From: Emticicia aquatica
GTDB lineage: Bacteria; Bacteroidota; Bacteroidia; Cytophagales; Spirosomataceae
Direction: 5' to 3'
Assembly (NCBI RefSeq): GCF_923079645.1
Contig: NZ_CAKLPY010000001.1
Coordinates: 806,001 to 870,000, forward strand
Length of the DNA: 64,000 bases
The number at the start of each line of letters is the position of its first letter. The first letter of the stretch is position 1. A program made the position numbers and the translations under genes. This document shows positions 17,677 to 25,908 of the stretch, one piece after another. The notes below the pieces were generated by a model that saw only the letters and a program-made list of their open reading frames with translations, did no database searches and had not been told where the DNA came from.

Positions 17677-20109
17677 ATGAAAATTTCGTATAATTGGTTA
17701 AAAAGCCTGATTGATATTCAAGAATCAGCCGAAGAAATTGGTAAATTATTAACCGCCACTGGCCTAGAAGTGGAAGGAATTGAAGAAATTGAGTCAGTAA
17801 AAGGCGGACTTAAAGGTTTTGTTGTGGGCGAAGTGCTTACTTGCGAGACTTTTATGGTGAAAGAAAAACAACTAAGTCTAACAACCGTTGATATTGGCAC
17901 AGGCACTCCTTCAAGTATCGTTTGTGGTGCTGAAAATGTGAGAGCTGGTCAAAAAGTGATTGTCGCAACAGTTGGTACAACGATTTATTTTGCCGATGGA
18001 AAATCATTTATTATCGAAAAACGTAAAGTTTATGGGCATCCATCCGAAGGAATGATTTGTGCTGAAGACGAAATTGGCGTGGGTAATTCACACGATGGAA
18101 TTTTAGTGTTAAATACTAATTTGGCTAATGGAACGCCTGCTATTCAGTATTTTGCTTCAATTGGCGTTGAACTTTCTCCTGATTTTCAAATTGAAATTGG
18201 ATTGACTCCAAACCGTGCTGATGCGGCTTCGCATTTAGGTGTGGCTCGTGATTTAAGAGCAGTTTTAGGGTGTGAAATCAAAATGCCTTCCATTGAAAAG
18301 TATAATCCATCTGCTCAAAAAACTGATTTTGAAGTAGTTTTAGAAAATACCGATGCTTGTCCACGTTTTTGTGGATTAGAAATCCGTGGAATAACGGTGC
18401 AAGAATCACCCACTTGGTTGAAAAATGCTTTGCAAGCCATCGGTTTGAATCCAATAAATAATGTTGTAGATGTAACAAATTACATTTGTCATACACTTGG
18501 ACAACCAATGCACGCTTTTGATGCTGATGAAATCAAAGGACGCAAAATAATTGTGCGTGTTCCAGAAAATGGAATAAAATTCACTACACTTGACGGAACT
18601 GAACGCAGTCTTTCGGGAAATGATTTGATGGTTTGCAATGCCGAAGAACCAATGGCAATTGCTGGTGTTTTTGGCGGCCAAAAATCAGGTATTAAAACAA
18701 CTACTCAAAATTTGTTTTTAGAAGTAGCATATTTTAGTCCAGTTTGGGTGCGTCGTACTGCTACTTTTCATGGTTTAAAAACTGATGCGTCGTTCCGTTA
18801 TGAACGAGGAACTGACCCGAATATGCCTCCATTTGCAATCCGTTTGGCGGCAGTTCTGATGCAGCAGTTGGCTGGTGGCGAAATTCAAGGTGGATTAATT
18901 GATGTTTATCCAAAACCGATTGCCAATTTTGATATTACGGTAAAACATAAAAATATTAATCGTTTAATTGGTAAAAATTTAGATGACCGATTGATTCATA
19001 AGATTCTGAAAAGCCTTGATATTGAAGTAGTTAGCGACAATGGCAGCGATATGCAAGTGAGTGTTCCGCCGTATCGAGTTGATGTAACTCGTGAAGCAGA
19101 CATAGTGGAAGAAATCTTGAGAATTTATGGTTTTGATAATATTGAATTGTCAGAAACTTTACAAACTGATTATCTTTCTGCATTTCCTGAAAAAGACCCT
19201 GATAAATTACAATTTCGTATCATTGAATTGTTAGCTTCAAATGGATTTAATGAAATTCAGACACTTTCAATTACGAAACCAGTTTATAATCAAGCACTTA
19301 CGGCAACTGCGAAAGGTGAAGAAGTAGTTCTTTTGAATCCTTTGAGTGAAGAATTATCTGTTTTGCGACAAAGCCTTTTGTTGACTGGAATGGAATCGGT
19401 TGCTTATAACATCAATCGTCGTCAGAAAGATTTAAAATTATTTGAATTTGGTCGTAGTTATTTCAAAAAAGAAGATAAATACAAAGAAAACAAACATTTA
19501 GGTATTTGGCTTACGGGTAATCGTCAGTCGGAATCTTGGGCTAGTCCGAGTACTGCATTGGCTTTTCATGATTTGGCTTTGGTGGTTCAAAAAGTATTAA
19601 AAGCTATGAAAGTAAGCAAATTTGATACACAAGAAGCGGATACGTCAGTTTTTCAATATGGATTAACTTATCTAATTAATAAAAAACCTGTTGTTAGTTT
19701 AGGTTTAGTAAAAACGCAATTGGCAAAATTAGCCGATGTCAAACAAGCAGTTTTCTATGCTGATTTTGACTGGGAATATTTATTGAAACAATATTCAGGA
19801 AAAGTGGCTTTTACTGAAATTCCGAAATTCCCAGAAGTGCGTCGTGATTTATCTTTGGTTATTGATTCAGAAGTGAAGTTTGAGCAAGTTTCAGCCATTG
19901 CTGCAAAAACTGAGAAAAATTTATTGCAAAACGTTAACGCTTTTGATGTTTATGCAGGTGAAAAACTAGGAGAAGGTAAAAAGTCATATTCAGTCAGTTT
20001 TACATTAATTGATAAAGAAAAAACCTTGACTGACGAAGTTATCGACAAAACTATGCAGCGACTTATTGCGGCTTACGAAAAAGAATTAGGAGCGGTGATA
20101 AGAAAATAG
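17677..20109 (+). CDS. pheT: Phenylalanyl-tRNA synthetase beta subunit
   Basis: PheT pairs with PheS to charge tRNA-Phe. The 810 residues match the family length. In order: the N-terminal tRNA-binding OB fold (KGFVVGEVLTCETFM... TVDIGTG), the B3/B4 editing region (DVTNYICHTLGQPMHAFDADEIKG, VFGGQKSGI, EVAYFSPVWVRRTATFHGLKTDASFRYERGTDP in separate blocks), the B5 domain (DVTREADIVEEILRIYGFDNI), the catalytic-like core (LLNPLSEELSVLRQSLL) and the C-terminal anticodon-binding FDX-ACB fold (PKFPEVRRDLSLVID). pheS is not adjacent. A strong terminator follows. Confidence 0.97.
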   Translation: MKISYNWLKSLIDIQESAEEIGKLLTATGLEVEGIEEIESVKGGLKGFVVGEVLTCETFMVKEKQLSLTTVDIGTGTPSSIVCGAENVRAGQKVIVATVGTTIYFADGKSFIIEKRKVYGHPSEGMICAEDEIGVGNSHDGILVLNTNLANGTPAIQYFASIGVELSPDFQIEIGLTPNRADAASHLGVARDLRAVLGCEIKMPSIEKYNPSAQKTDFEVVLENTDACPRFCGLEIRGITVQESPTWLKNALQAIGLNPINNVVDVTNYICHTLGQPMHAFDADEIKGRKIIVRVPENGIKFTTLDGTERSLSGNDLMVCNAEEPMAIAGVFGGQKSGIKTTTQNLFLEVAYFSPVWVRRTATFHGLKTDASFRYERGTDPNMPPFAIRLAAVLMQQLAGGEIQGGLIDVYPKPIANFDITVKHKNINRLIGKNLDDRLIHKILKSLDIEVVSDNGSDMQVSVPPYRVDVTREADIVEEILRIYGFDNIELSETLQTDYLSAFPEKDPDKLQFRIIELLASNGFNEIQTLSITKPVYNQALTATAKGEEVVLLNPLSEELSVLRQSLLLTGMESVAYNINRRQKDLKLFEFGRSYFKKEDKYKENKHLGIWLTGNRQSESWASPSTALAFHDLALVVQKVLKAMKVSKFDTQEADTSVFQYGLTYLINKKPVVSLGLVKTQLAKLADVKQAVFYADFDWEYLLKQYSGKVAFTEIPKFPEVRRDLSLVIDSEVKFEQVSAIAAKTEKNLLQNVNAFDVYAGEKLGEGKKSYSVSFTLIDKEKTLTDEVIDKTMQRLIAAYEKELGAVIRK

Positions 20110-20116
20110 CTCATAC

Positions 20117-20153
20117 AAAAACGCCTTTCGGATAATTTCTGAAAGGCGTTTTG
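20117..20153. terminator. Strong bidirectional terminator
   Basis: Stem AAAACGCCTTTC with its complement GAAAGGCGTTTT around a short loop, flanked by A- and T-runs, between convergent pheT and the epimerase gene. Confidence 0.9.
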
Positions 20154-20156
20154 TTT

Positions 20157-20561
20157 TTATTTTATTTCCTGACACAACTCAATTAATACGCCATTTGTGC
20201 CTTTTGGATGTAGAAAACACACCAATTTATTGTCAGCTCCGTGTTTTGGCTCTTTGTTGAGTAGTATAAAACCTTCTTTTTCTAAACGTTGCATTTCAGT
20301 TAAAATATCATCAACTTCAAATGCTACATGATGAATTCCTTCACCTTTTTTCTCAACAAATTTTGCAATAGCACTTTCTTGATTTGTAGCTTCTAAAAGT
20401 TCGATTTTAGTGGCATTAATTTTGAAAAATGAAGTTGTAACACCTTCACTTTCAACACTTTCTGATTTATAAGGTGCAATGTTGAATAATTTAGTAAATA
20501 ACTCATTTGAAGCATTAATATCTTTAACGGCAATTCCAATATGTTCGATATTTGTAAGCAT
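20157..20561 (-). CDS. mce: Methylmalonyl-CoA epimerase
   Basis: A VOC-fold metalloenzyme that interconverts (R)- and (S)-methylmalonyl-CoA in propionate and succinate metabolism. Starting at the ATG at 20561 gives 134 residues beginning MLTNIEHIGIAVKD; the frame upstream to 20594 adds a Lys-rich run not typical of the family. The metal ligands are visible: His in EHIGIAVKD, the Glu block TKIELLEAT, HHVAFEVDD in the second half, and GVLIELCQE at the end. The two-repeat betaalphabetabetabeta pattern is complete. Methylmalonyl-CoA mutase genes are not in the window. Confidence 0.92.
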   Translation of the reverse strand: MLTNIEHIGIAVKDINASNELFTKLFNIAPYKSESVESEGVTTSFFKINATKIELLEATNQESAIAKFVEKKGEGIHHVAFEVDDILTEMQRLEKEGFILLNKEPKHGADNKLVCFLHPKGTNGVLIELCQEIK

Positions 20562-20667
20562 GATTTTTGATTTTTTGAATATTTTTTCTTTCAAAGAAGA
20601 AGTTTTTTATTAGAAAAATCTAACTTGCATCGTAAATAAACGCTAAACAATATAGAAAACAAATTCC

Positions 20668-21021
20668 ATGACCTATTCAAAGGGGTTGCATATTCTTGCT
20701 GAGATTGAAACAAATTCGATAGAAGTATTGAAAAACTTTGCAGAAACCCAAAATTTATTGCAAAAACTCATTGAAAAACACAGATTGACGATTGTAGGTG
20801 AAGTTTTTGCTAATTTCGATGGAGGTGGCTTTACTGGAGTTTATTGTTTGACCGAATCGCATATTTCTATTCATACTTGGCCAGAATTTGGGCGTGTTAC
20901 GTACGACGTATTTTTGTCAAATTTTCGTAATAATAATGAATTCATTGTACGAGATATTCACCAAGAATTGATTGCTTTTTTTAATCCAATTGAAGTAAAT
21001 TTAAACGAAATTTATAGGTAA
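20668..21021 (+). CDS. SpeD-like pyruvoyl decarboxylase homologue lacking the catalytic Cys
   Basis: 117 residues, close to the short bacterial S-adenosylmethionine decarboxylase proenzyme. The autoprocessing site is present: Glu63-Ser64 in TESHISIHTWPE, with His69 as the processing histidine. In true AdoMet decarboxylases the next block reads DVYTCG or DVFTCG and its Cys is the proton donor; here it reads DVFLSN, so Ser84 replaces it and the Gly is Asn. The protein could mature to a pyruvoyl enzyme yet act on another substrate; SpeD homologues turned into arginine or ornithine decarboxylases are known. First gene of a seven-gene operon; the DUF4178 gene starts at the base after its stop. Confidence 0.85.
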   Translation: MTYSKGLHILAEIETNSIEVLKNFAETQNLLQKLIEKHRLTIVGEVFANFDGGGFTGVYCLTESHISIHTWPEFGRVTYDVFLSNFRNNNEFIVRDIHQELIAFFNPIEVNLNEIYR

Positions 21022-22320
21022 ATGAAGCAGCATTCATGCCCCAAATGTGCTACAATAATTACTGTAAATGACAACGACAAATTTGTCGCTTGTCCAAAAT
21101 GCTTTAGCTATCACGAAGTTTCGGCGAGTGGAATAAAGTTCGTTTCTACGTTCCAACTTTCTAATCGTCCAAAAGAAGTGTGTTTTGATTTAGGTCAAAA
21201 TCTTGTAATAAAAGGATTAGATTACAAAATCACAGGCATTACTCAACGAAATGATGCTACTTATAAATCATTCAAATGGCGAGAATATAATTTAATAAAC
21301 GATTTAGGCGAACAGGCATTCTTGAATGAATATAATGGTAATTGGCTGTTAGTGAAGCCATTAGCAGAACAACCAAGTGACTATACTTCTGGAAATCATA
21401 CTTTTATTTATGATGATATTGAATTTGGCATTTTTCAATCGTACTACCAAAATGTCAATTGGGCAATCGGAAATTTCGATTTTGATGTAACTGACTCAGA
21501 AAAGATTTACAGTAGAGAATTTATTGCTCCGCCTAAAATGCTAATTTTTGAAGTAAAGAAGGAGTCAAAAGAGAAAAATCCTGAATGGTACGAAGGCGAA
21601 TACGTAGAAGCCGATAAAATTTATCAAGAATATTTAAAACTAAATAGTGGAACGGGTTTTCCGTCAAAATATGGCGTCGGAGCGACAGAACCTTATCAAA
21701 GTAATTTTTATTTTGAAGATGCCAAAAAAATGAGTTTGCTTGCTTTGGCAGCTTTATTGGCAATCCAAATTTTCTTTTTGATTATTTCTCCCACAAAAAC
21801 TGTTTTTAATAAAACCTTTGGTGTGGCTGAATTGAAATACGATTCTACGAATAACTTTTATACTACTCCAAAACCAATTGTTTCAGAATCATTTACGATT
21901 GAAAAATCTGGTAAAATTAAACTTGAATTGGAGTCGAGCGTTGATAATTCTTGGCTTGAATCAAACATTACTTTAATTAACGAAAGTACGCTTGAAGAAT
22001 TGCCAATTTTGATTGGAAACGAATATTATCATGGTGTTGAAGGTGGTGAAAATTGGACGGAAGGCTCAACCTCAGAAAGCAAAGATTATTCGTCTGTTCC
22101 AGCAGGAAAATATCATTTATTAATCGAAACATCAACACCATTTATTTCAGGAACTTACGCAGTAAAGCTCATTACAGGTGGAGTTTATTGGATAAATATA
22201 CTAATTTTAGCCGTTTTGATTGCTTGCGTACCGACAGTTTTATATTTCCAAGAAAGAGAATTTGAAAAACAACGTTGGGCCGACAGCGATTATTCACCAT
22301 ACATAACCGAAGACGAATAA
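21022..22320 (+). CDS. Zinc-ribbon/DUF4178 membrane protein
   Basis: 432 residues. An N-terminal zinc ribbon has Cys6, Cys9, Cys24 and Cys27 (CPKC twice). A DUF4178-type domain follows (about 55-205), with KITGITQRNDATYKSFKWREYNL in its first strands and NPEWYEGEYVEADKIY near its end. Two membrane segments (about 237-256 and 389-409) flank a roughly 130-residue beta domain that should face the periplasm; the last 20 residues return to the cytoplasm. DUF4178 proteins occur with DUF350 and spermidine-synthase-like genes in other phyla. Function unknown; the layout suggests a scaffold that links a cytoplasmic sensor domain to the envelope. Confidence 0.8.
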   Translation: MKQHSCPKCATIITVNDNDKFVACPKCFSYHEVSASGIKFVSTFQLSNRPKEVCFDLGQNLVIKGLDYKITGITQRNDATYKSFKWREYNLINDLGEQAFLNEYNGNWLLVKPLAEQPSDYTSGNHTFIYDDIEFGIFQSYYQNVNWAIGNFDFDVTDSEKIYSREFIAPPKMLIFEVKKESKEKNPEWYEGEYVEADKIYQEYLKLNSGTGFPSKYGVGATEPYQSNFYFEDAKKMSLLALAALLAIQIFFLIISPTKTVFNKTFGVAELKYDSTNNFYTTPKPIVSESFTIEKSGKIKLELESSVDNSWLESNITLINESTLEELPILIGNEYYHGVEGGENWTEGSTSESKDYSSVPAGKYHLLIETSTPFISGTYAVKLITGGVYWINILILAVLIACVPTVLYFQEREFEKQRWADSDYSPYITEDE

Positions 22321-22321
22321 C

Positions 22322-22495
22322 ATGAAATTAGACAATAAATATAAATTGATGTATGCGGCTTTGCTCACGATTATCATTGGTTATTTTGCTTATTCGCTGC
22401 ACGTTGGGAAGCTTTTTTACGAATTTAGCACCAAAAGTCAATGGGATGGTTCAAATACTCGAACGTCGGGAGTTAATCGTTTTTATCATAAATAA
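22322..22495 (+). CDS. 57-aa single-pass membrane peptide
   Basis: This short gene starts one base after the DUF4178 stop. The peptide begins MKLDNKYKLMYAALLTIIIG, with one hydrophobic helix at about residues 9-25, then a polar tail with YEFSTKSQWDGSN and a basic end. Its exact fit between two operon genes, the Lys-rich N-terminus and a clear membrane helix support it as real. It has no recognised family; small membrane peptides in similar neighbourhoods (for instance DUF4247-like) might be analogous, but I cannot show homology. Confidence 0.65.
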   Translation: MKLDNKYKLMYAALLTIIIGYFAYSLHVGKLFYEFSTKSQWDGSNTRTSGVNRFYHK

Positions 22496-22539
22496 ATGCA
22501 AGATTCATCATTCATAAATTATTTAAACTTTTTTCAATA

Positions 22540-22758
22540 ATGACCGATTTACTCAATCTAAAATACGTTTATGCCTCAGTTATTTATTCAATTATTGGCA
22601 TTGTCATTCTCACGATTTCGTTTATAATTATCGAAAAAATAACTCCTCAAAATATCTATAAAGAGATTGTTGAGAAAGGAAATACAGCCATCGCAATCAT
22701 TGCTGCGGCATTTATTCTTGCCATTGCCATCATTATTAGTGCAGCCATTCATGGATAA
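22540..22758 (+). CDS. DUF350 membrane protein, single-repeat form
   Basis: 72 residues with two membrane helices (about 10-31 and 46-70) joined by the DUF350 signature (EKITPQNIYKEIVEKGNTAIAI). Typical DUF350 (YjfL-like) proteins contain two such units in about 130 residues; this one has a single unit, so it may dimerise. Its end overlaps the start of the aminopropyltransferase gene by 8 bases, which indicates coupled translation. DUF350 genes recur next to DUF4178 and spermidine-synthase-like genes. The function is unknown. Confidence 0.8.
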   Translation: MTDLLNLKYVYASVIYSIIGIVILTISFIIIEKITPQNIYKEIVEKGNTAIAIIAAAFILAIAIIISAAIHG

Positions 22759-24268
22759 AAACGCTACTAAAATTCCTTTTTTGCTGCTTTTTTCGGTGTT
22801 TTTGGTGGCAACCTGTGGACTAATTTACGAATTAATTGCGGGTACGCTGGCTAGTTATTTAATGGGTGATTCCATCAGTCAATTTTCAATCATCATCGGA
22901 TTGTATCTTTTTTCGATGGGAATTGGCTCGTTTTGCTCCAAATATTTTGACGAAAATCTACTCGATTGGTTCATACAAATCGAGCTTTTGGTTGGTCTTG
23001 TGGGCGGTATTACTTCGAGTATATTATTCATAATTTTTAATAGTGTTGAGTCTTTTCAATGGATTTTGTATGGATTAATTAGTCTAACAGGAATTTTTGT
23101 TGGATTAGAAATTCCGTTGTTGATGCAAATTCTCAACCAAAGTAACTTCGGGTTTAAGGACATTATTTCTAAAGTTTTTACCTTCGATTACGTCGGGGCG
23201 TTGCTTGCTTCGATTTTGTTTCCTTTGGTTTTTATGCCAAAAATGGGATTAATTCGTACTTCTTTTTTCTTCGGAATTTTGAATACTTTGGTGGCATTAT
23301 TGGTGCTTTATCATTATTCAAAAGAATTAAAATATCGCACGACGCTTTGGCTACAAGCCTTTTTTGTTTTTATTTTACTCACTTTGGGCTTCATTTTTTC
23401 AGATAAAATACTTTCTTGGGCCGAAGCTAGTACTTACGATGAAAAAATAATATTTGCTAAAACTTCTCCTTATCAGCGAATCGTATTGACTCGCCAAGAC
23501 AATAATATCAAGCTTTTTTTGAACCGAAATCTACAATTTAGCTCTTTTGATGAATACCGTTATCACGAAGCATTGATTCATCCGTTGATGACTTTTACGA
23601 AAAATCCTGAAAAAATCTTGGTTTTAGGCGGTGGCGATGGCATGGCCGTGCGTGAATTGCTAAAATATACAAGCATAAAGTCTATTACATTAATTGATTT
23701 AGATGCTGATATGACCAATTTATTTAGGAAAAATGAAATGTTGACCCGCCTCAATCAAAATGCTTTAAACAATATTAAAGTAAAGGTTTTAAATCAAGAT
23801 GCTTTTTTATGGATTAAGCAAAATAAAATTCTTTTTGATGCCATCGTCATTGATTTCCCAGATCCAAATAATTTTGCTTTGGGTAAACTTTATTCCAATA
23901 CATTTTATCGAGAATTAACCCATACACTTGCACCCGAAGGCTTCATTGTTGTGCAATCGACATCACCATTTATGGCTCCAAAATCTTATTGGTGCGTAAA
24001 TAAAACATTGCAATCTGTTGGCTTTAAAACTTTGCCTTACCACGTTTATGTGCCTTCTTTTGGCGATTGGGGTTATGTTTTGGCTAGTAAACAAGCATTT
24101 ATTAGCAGAAATGTTTTCCAAAGAAACTTGCGTTTTATGAATGATGAAACATTCAAGCAAAGTCAGTTTTTTCCGAAAGATATGGCACAACGAGCAACCG
24201 AAATAAATAAACTCAACAACCAAATTTTGGTGCAATATTTTGAAGAAGAATGGGCAAAAGTGATGTAG
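22751..24268 (+). CDS. Membrane-anchored aminopropyltransferase (spermidine synthase-like)
   Basis: The ATG at 22751 (MDKNATKIPFLLLFSVF) gives 505 residues; the longer frame from 22667 adds a non-membrane leader overlapping DUF350 and is rejected. About seven membrane helices fill residues 8-215. The C-terminal half is a Rossmann-type aminopropyltransferase: DEYRYHE at 267-273, the cofactor loop LGGGDG at 292-297, IDLDAD at 315-320 and the catalytic block IDFPDP with Asp368 and Asp371. It should transfer the aminopropyl group of decarboxylated AdoMet to an amine acceptor at the membrane. The acceptor is not known. It overlaps both neighbours (8 and 19 bases). Confidence 0.88.
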   Translation: MDKNATKIPFLLLFSVFLVATCGLIYELIAGTLASYLMGDSISQFSIIIGLYLFSMGIGSFCSKYFDENLLDWFIQIELLVGLVGGITSSILFIIFNSVESFQWILYGLISLTGIFVGLEIPLLMQILNQSNFGFKDIISKVFTFDYVGALLASILFPLVFMPKMGLIRTSFFFGILNTLVALLVLYHYSKELKYRTTLWLQAFFVFILLTLGFIFSDKILSWAEASTYDEKIIFAKTSPYQRIVLTRQDNNIKLFLNRNLQFSSFDEYRYHEALIHPLMTFTKNPEKILVLGGGDGMAVRELLKYTSIKSITLIDLDADMTNLFRKNEMLTRLNQNALNNIKVKVLNQDAFLWIKQNKILFDAIVIDFPDPNNFALGKLYSNTFYRELTHTLAPEGFIVVQSTSPFMAPKSYWCVNKTLQSVGFKTLPYHVYVPSFGDWGYVLASKQAFISRNVFQRNLRFMNDETFKQSQFFPKDMAQRATEINKLNNQILVQYFEEEWAKVM

Positions 24269-25908
24269 ATAAAATATCTCGTAAGGAATTTTTGGAGTTA
24301 TCAGGGCTAGCTTTAGTGGGAAGTACGCTTGGTTTGCAATCGCTTGTATCGTGTGAATCTGAAAAAATTCATGGAAAAGTTGTTGGGGCAAATCATGCTA
24401 TTGGGCATTTGGTCAAAAAAGCTATATCATTGCCTATTTTTCAATCAAAAAAGACCCAAGTGCTGATTATTGGTTCAGGAATTTCGGGTTTGGTAGCAGG
24501 TTATTATTTGCAAAAAGCAGGGATTACTGATTATGAAATCTTAGAACTAGAAAATCATATTGGCGGAAATGCTACTTTCGGTGAAGATGCAGTTGGACGC
24601 TACCCGTGGGCAGCTCATTATTTGCCGATTCCAAGTCCTGAAAATAAAATTTTAATTGATTTTTTGGCAGAAAATAAGATAATTACAGGTTTTGATGCTA
24701 ACGGATTACCCATTTATGATGAATATTCTTTGTGTTTTCATCCCGAAGAAAGGCTTTTCGTGAAAGGTTATTGGCAAGAAGGATTAATTCCAAATTTAGA
24801 TATTTCGGAAGAAGATAAAACTCAAATTGAGCAGTTTTTGGCGAAAATGGAATTATTCAAACATGCCAGAGGAAATGATGGAAAGTGGGCTTTTACGATT
24901 CCTTTGGCTTATTCTTCGGCTGATAATGCTTTCACTAATTTTGATAAATTAACAATGAAAGAATGGTTAGCGAAGGAAGGTTTTACGTCAAAAGCACTAC
25001 TTTGGTATATAAATTATTGCGTATTGGATGATTATGGCACGCCACTTTCAGAAGTTTCGGCTTGGGCAGGAATTCATTATTTTGCTTCAAGAAAAGGAAA
25101 TGCTGCCAATGCAAAAGGAAATGATGTGCTGACGTGGAGCGAAGGAAATGGGTTTTTGATGAAACTTTTGGCAAAAAATCAGTTAAAAAATATCAAAACA
25201 CAGCGTTTGGTTTATCAAATCGAAGAGAAAAGTGATAGTGTTTTGGTTGATGTTTTTGATTGGAAAAATGAAAAAAGAGAAACGTACACGGCAAACCAAG
25301 TAATTTGGGCGATTCCACAAATGCTTCGACCTTATTTGATGCCGAAACAAGCATCTGAATTTGTGAAGCGTTTTTCGTATTCTCCATGGATTGTGGCGAA
25401 TTTAGAAACAAAACCATTTGATTCTGGGCGAGGACAGGCTTTATCTTGGGATAACGTGATTTATGAAGGAGAAGGATTGGGTTATATTTTAGCTAATCAT
25501 CAGAATGTTAATCAAGGACAAAAAACATGGCAATTGACTTATTATAAGCCACTTGTGCGGGAAATGCCAGTAGAAGAAAGGAAAAAAGCCATTGAAAAAA
25601 CGCACGAAAATTGGTTGTCAGAAATTATTGCCGACTTAAAAAAAGCTCATCCCAAAATTGAAGAAGCGATTTTGAAAATGGATGTGAAAATTTGGGGTCA
25701 TGCCATGATTCGACCGACGGTTGGCTTTATTCATGGGCGAGAACGGCAAATGGCTCAACAATCGCTCAATGAGAAAATTCATTTTGCTCATTCTGACCTT
25801 TCGGGTGTTTCGATTTTTGAAGAAGCATTCTATCATGGATATGAAACTGCCAAAAAAATCATTAAAAACTATGCAAATTCAAACGTGGATACGCTCGCCA
25901 AAATATGA
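24250..25908 (+). CDS. FAD-dependent amine oxidoreductase-like protein, probably exported lipoprotein
   Basis: 552 residues. The N-terminus has a Tat-like pattern, SRKEFLELSGLALVGSTLG, ending in SLVSC, so it may be exported folded and lipidated at Cys35. The RK in place of RR makes this uncertain. The FAD dinucleotide fold is clear: IIGSGISGLVAGYYL at 73-87, acidic Glu99 (LELENHIGG) and a C-terminal flavin contact region near IHFAHSDLSGVSIFEEAFYHG. The fold is of the flavin monoamine/polyamine oxidase type. In this operon it may oxidise the product of the aminopropyltransferase, which is inference. It overlaps the genes on both sides. Confidence 0.85.
   Translation: MGKSDVDKISRKEFLELSGLALVGSTLGLQSLVSCESEKIHGKVVGANHAIGHLVKKAISLPIFQSKKTQVLIIGSGISGLVAGYYLQKAGITDYEILELENHIGGNATFGEDAVGRYPWAAHYLPIPSPENKILIDFLAENKIITGFDANGLPIYDEYSLCFHPEERLFVKGYWQEGLIPNLDISEEDKTQIEQFLAKMELFKHARGNDGKWAFTIPLAYSSADNAFTNFDKLTMKEWLAKEGFTSKALLWYINYCVLDDYGTPLSEVSAWAGIHYFASRKGNAANAKGNDVLTWSEGNGFLMKLLAKNQLKNIKTQRLVYQIEEKSDSVLVDVFDWKNEKRETYTANQVIWAIPQMLRPYLMPKQASEFVKRFSYSPWIVANLETKPFDSGRGQALSWDNVIYEGEGLGYILANHQNVNQGQKTWQLTYYKPLVREMPVEERKKAIEKTHENWLSEIIADLKKAHPKIEEAILKMDVKIWGHAMIRPTVGFIHGRERQMAQQSLNEKIHFAHSDLSGVSIFEEAFYHGYETAKKIIKNYANSNVDTLAKI

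Noticed and set aside
22667..22750. Upstream start for the membrane aminopropyltransferase
   Set aside because: The extra 28 residues lie out of frame inside DUF350 and precede the first membrane helix; the ATG at 22751 gives a normal membrane start.
25721..25870. Upstream start for the last operon gene
   Set aside because: It would put 50 extra residues inside the flavoprotein coding region in another frame. The ATG at 25871 begins a typical membrane protein.
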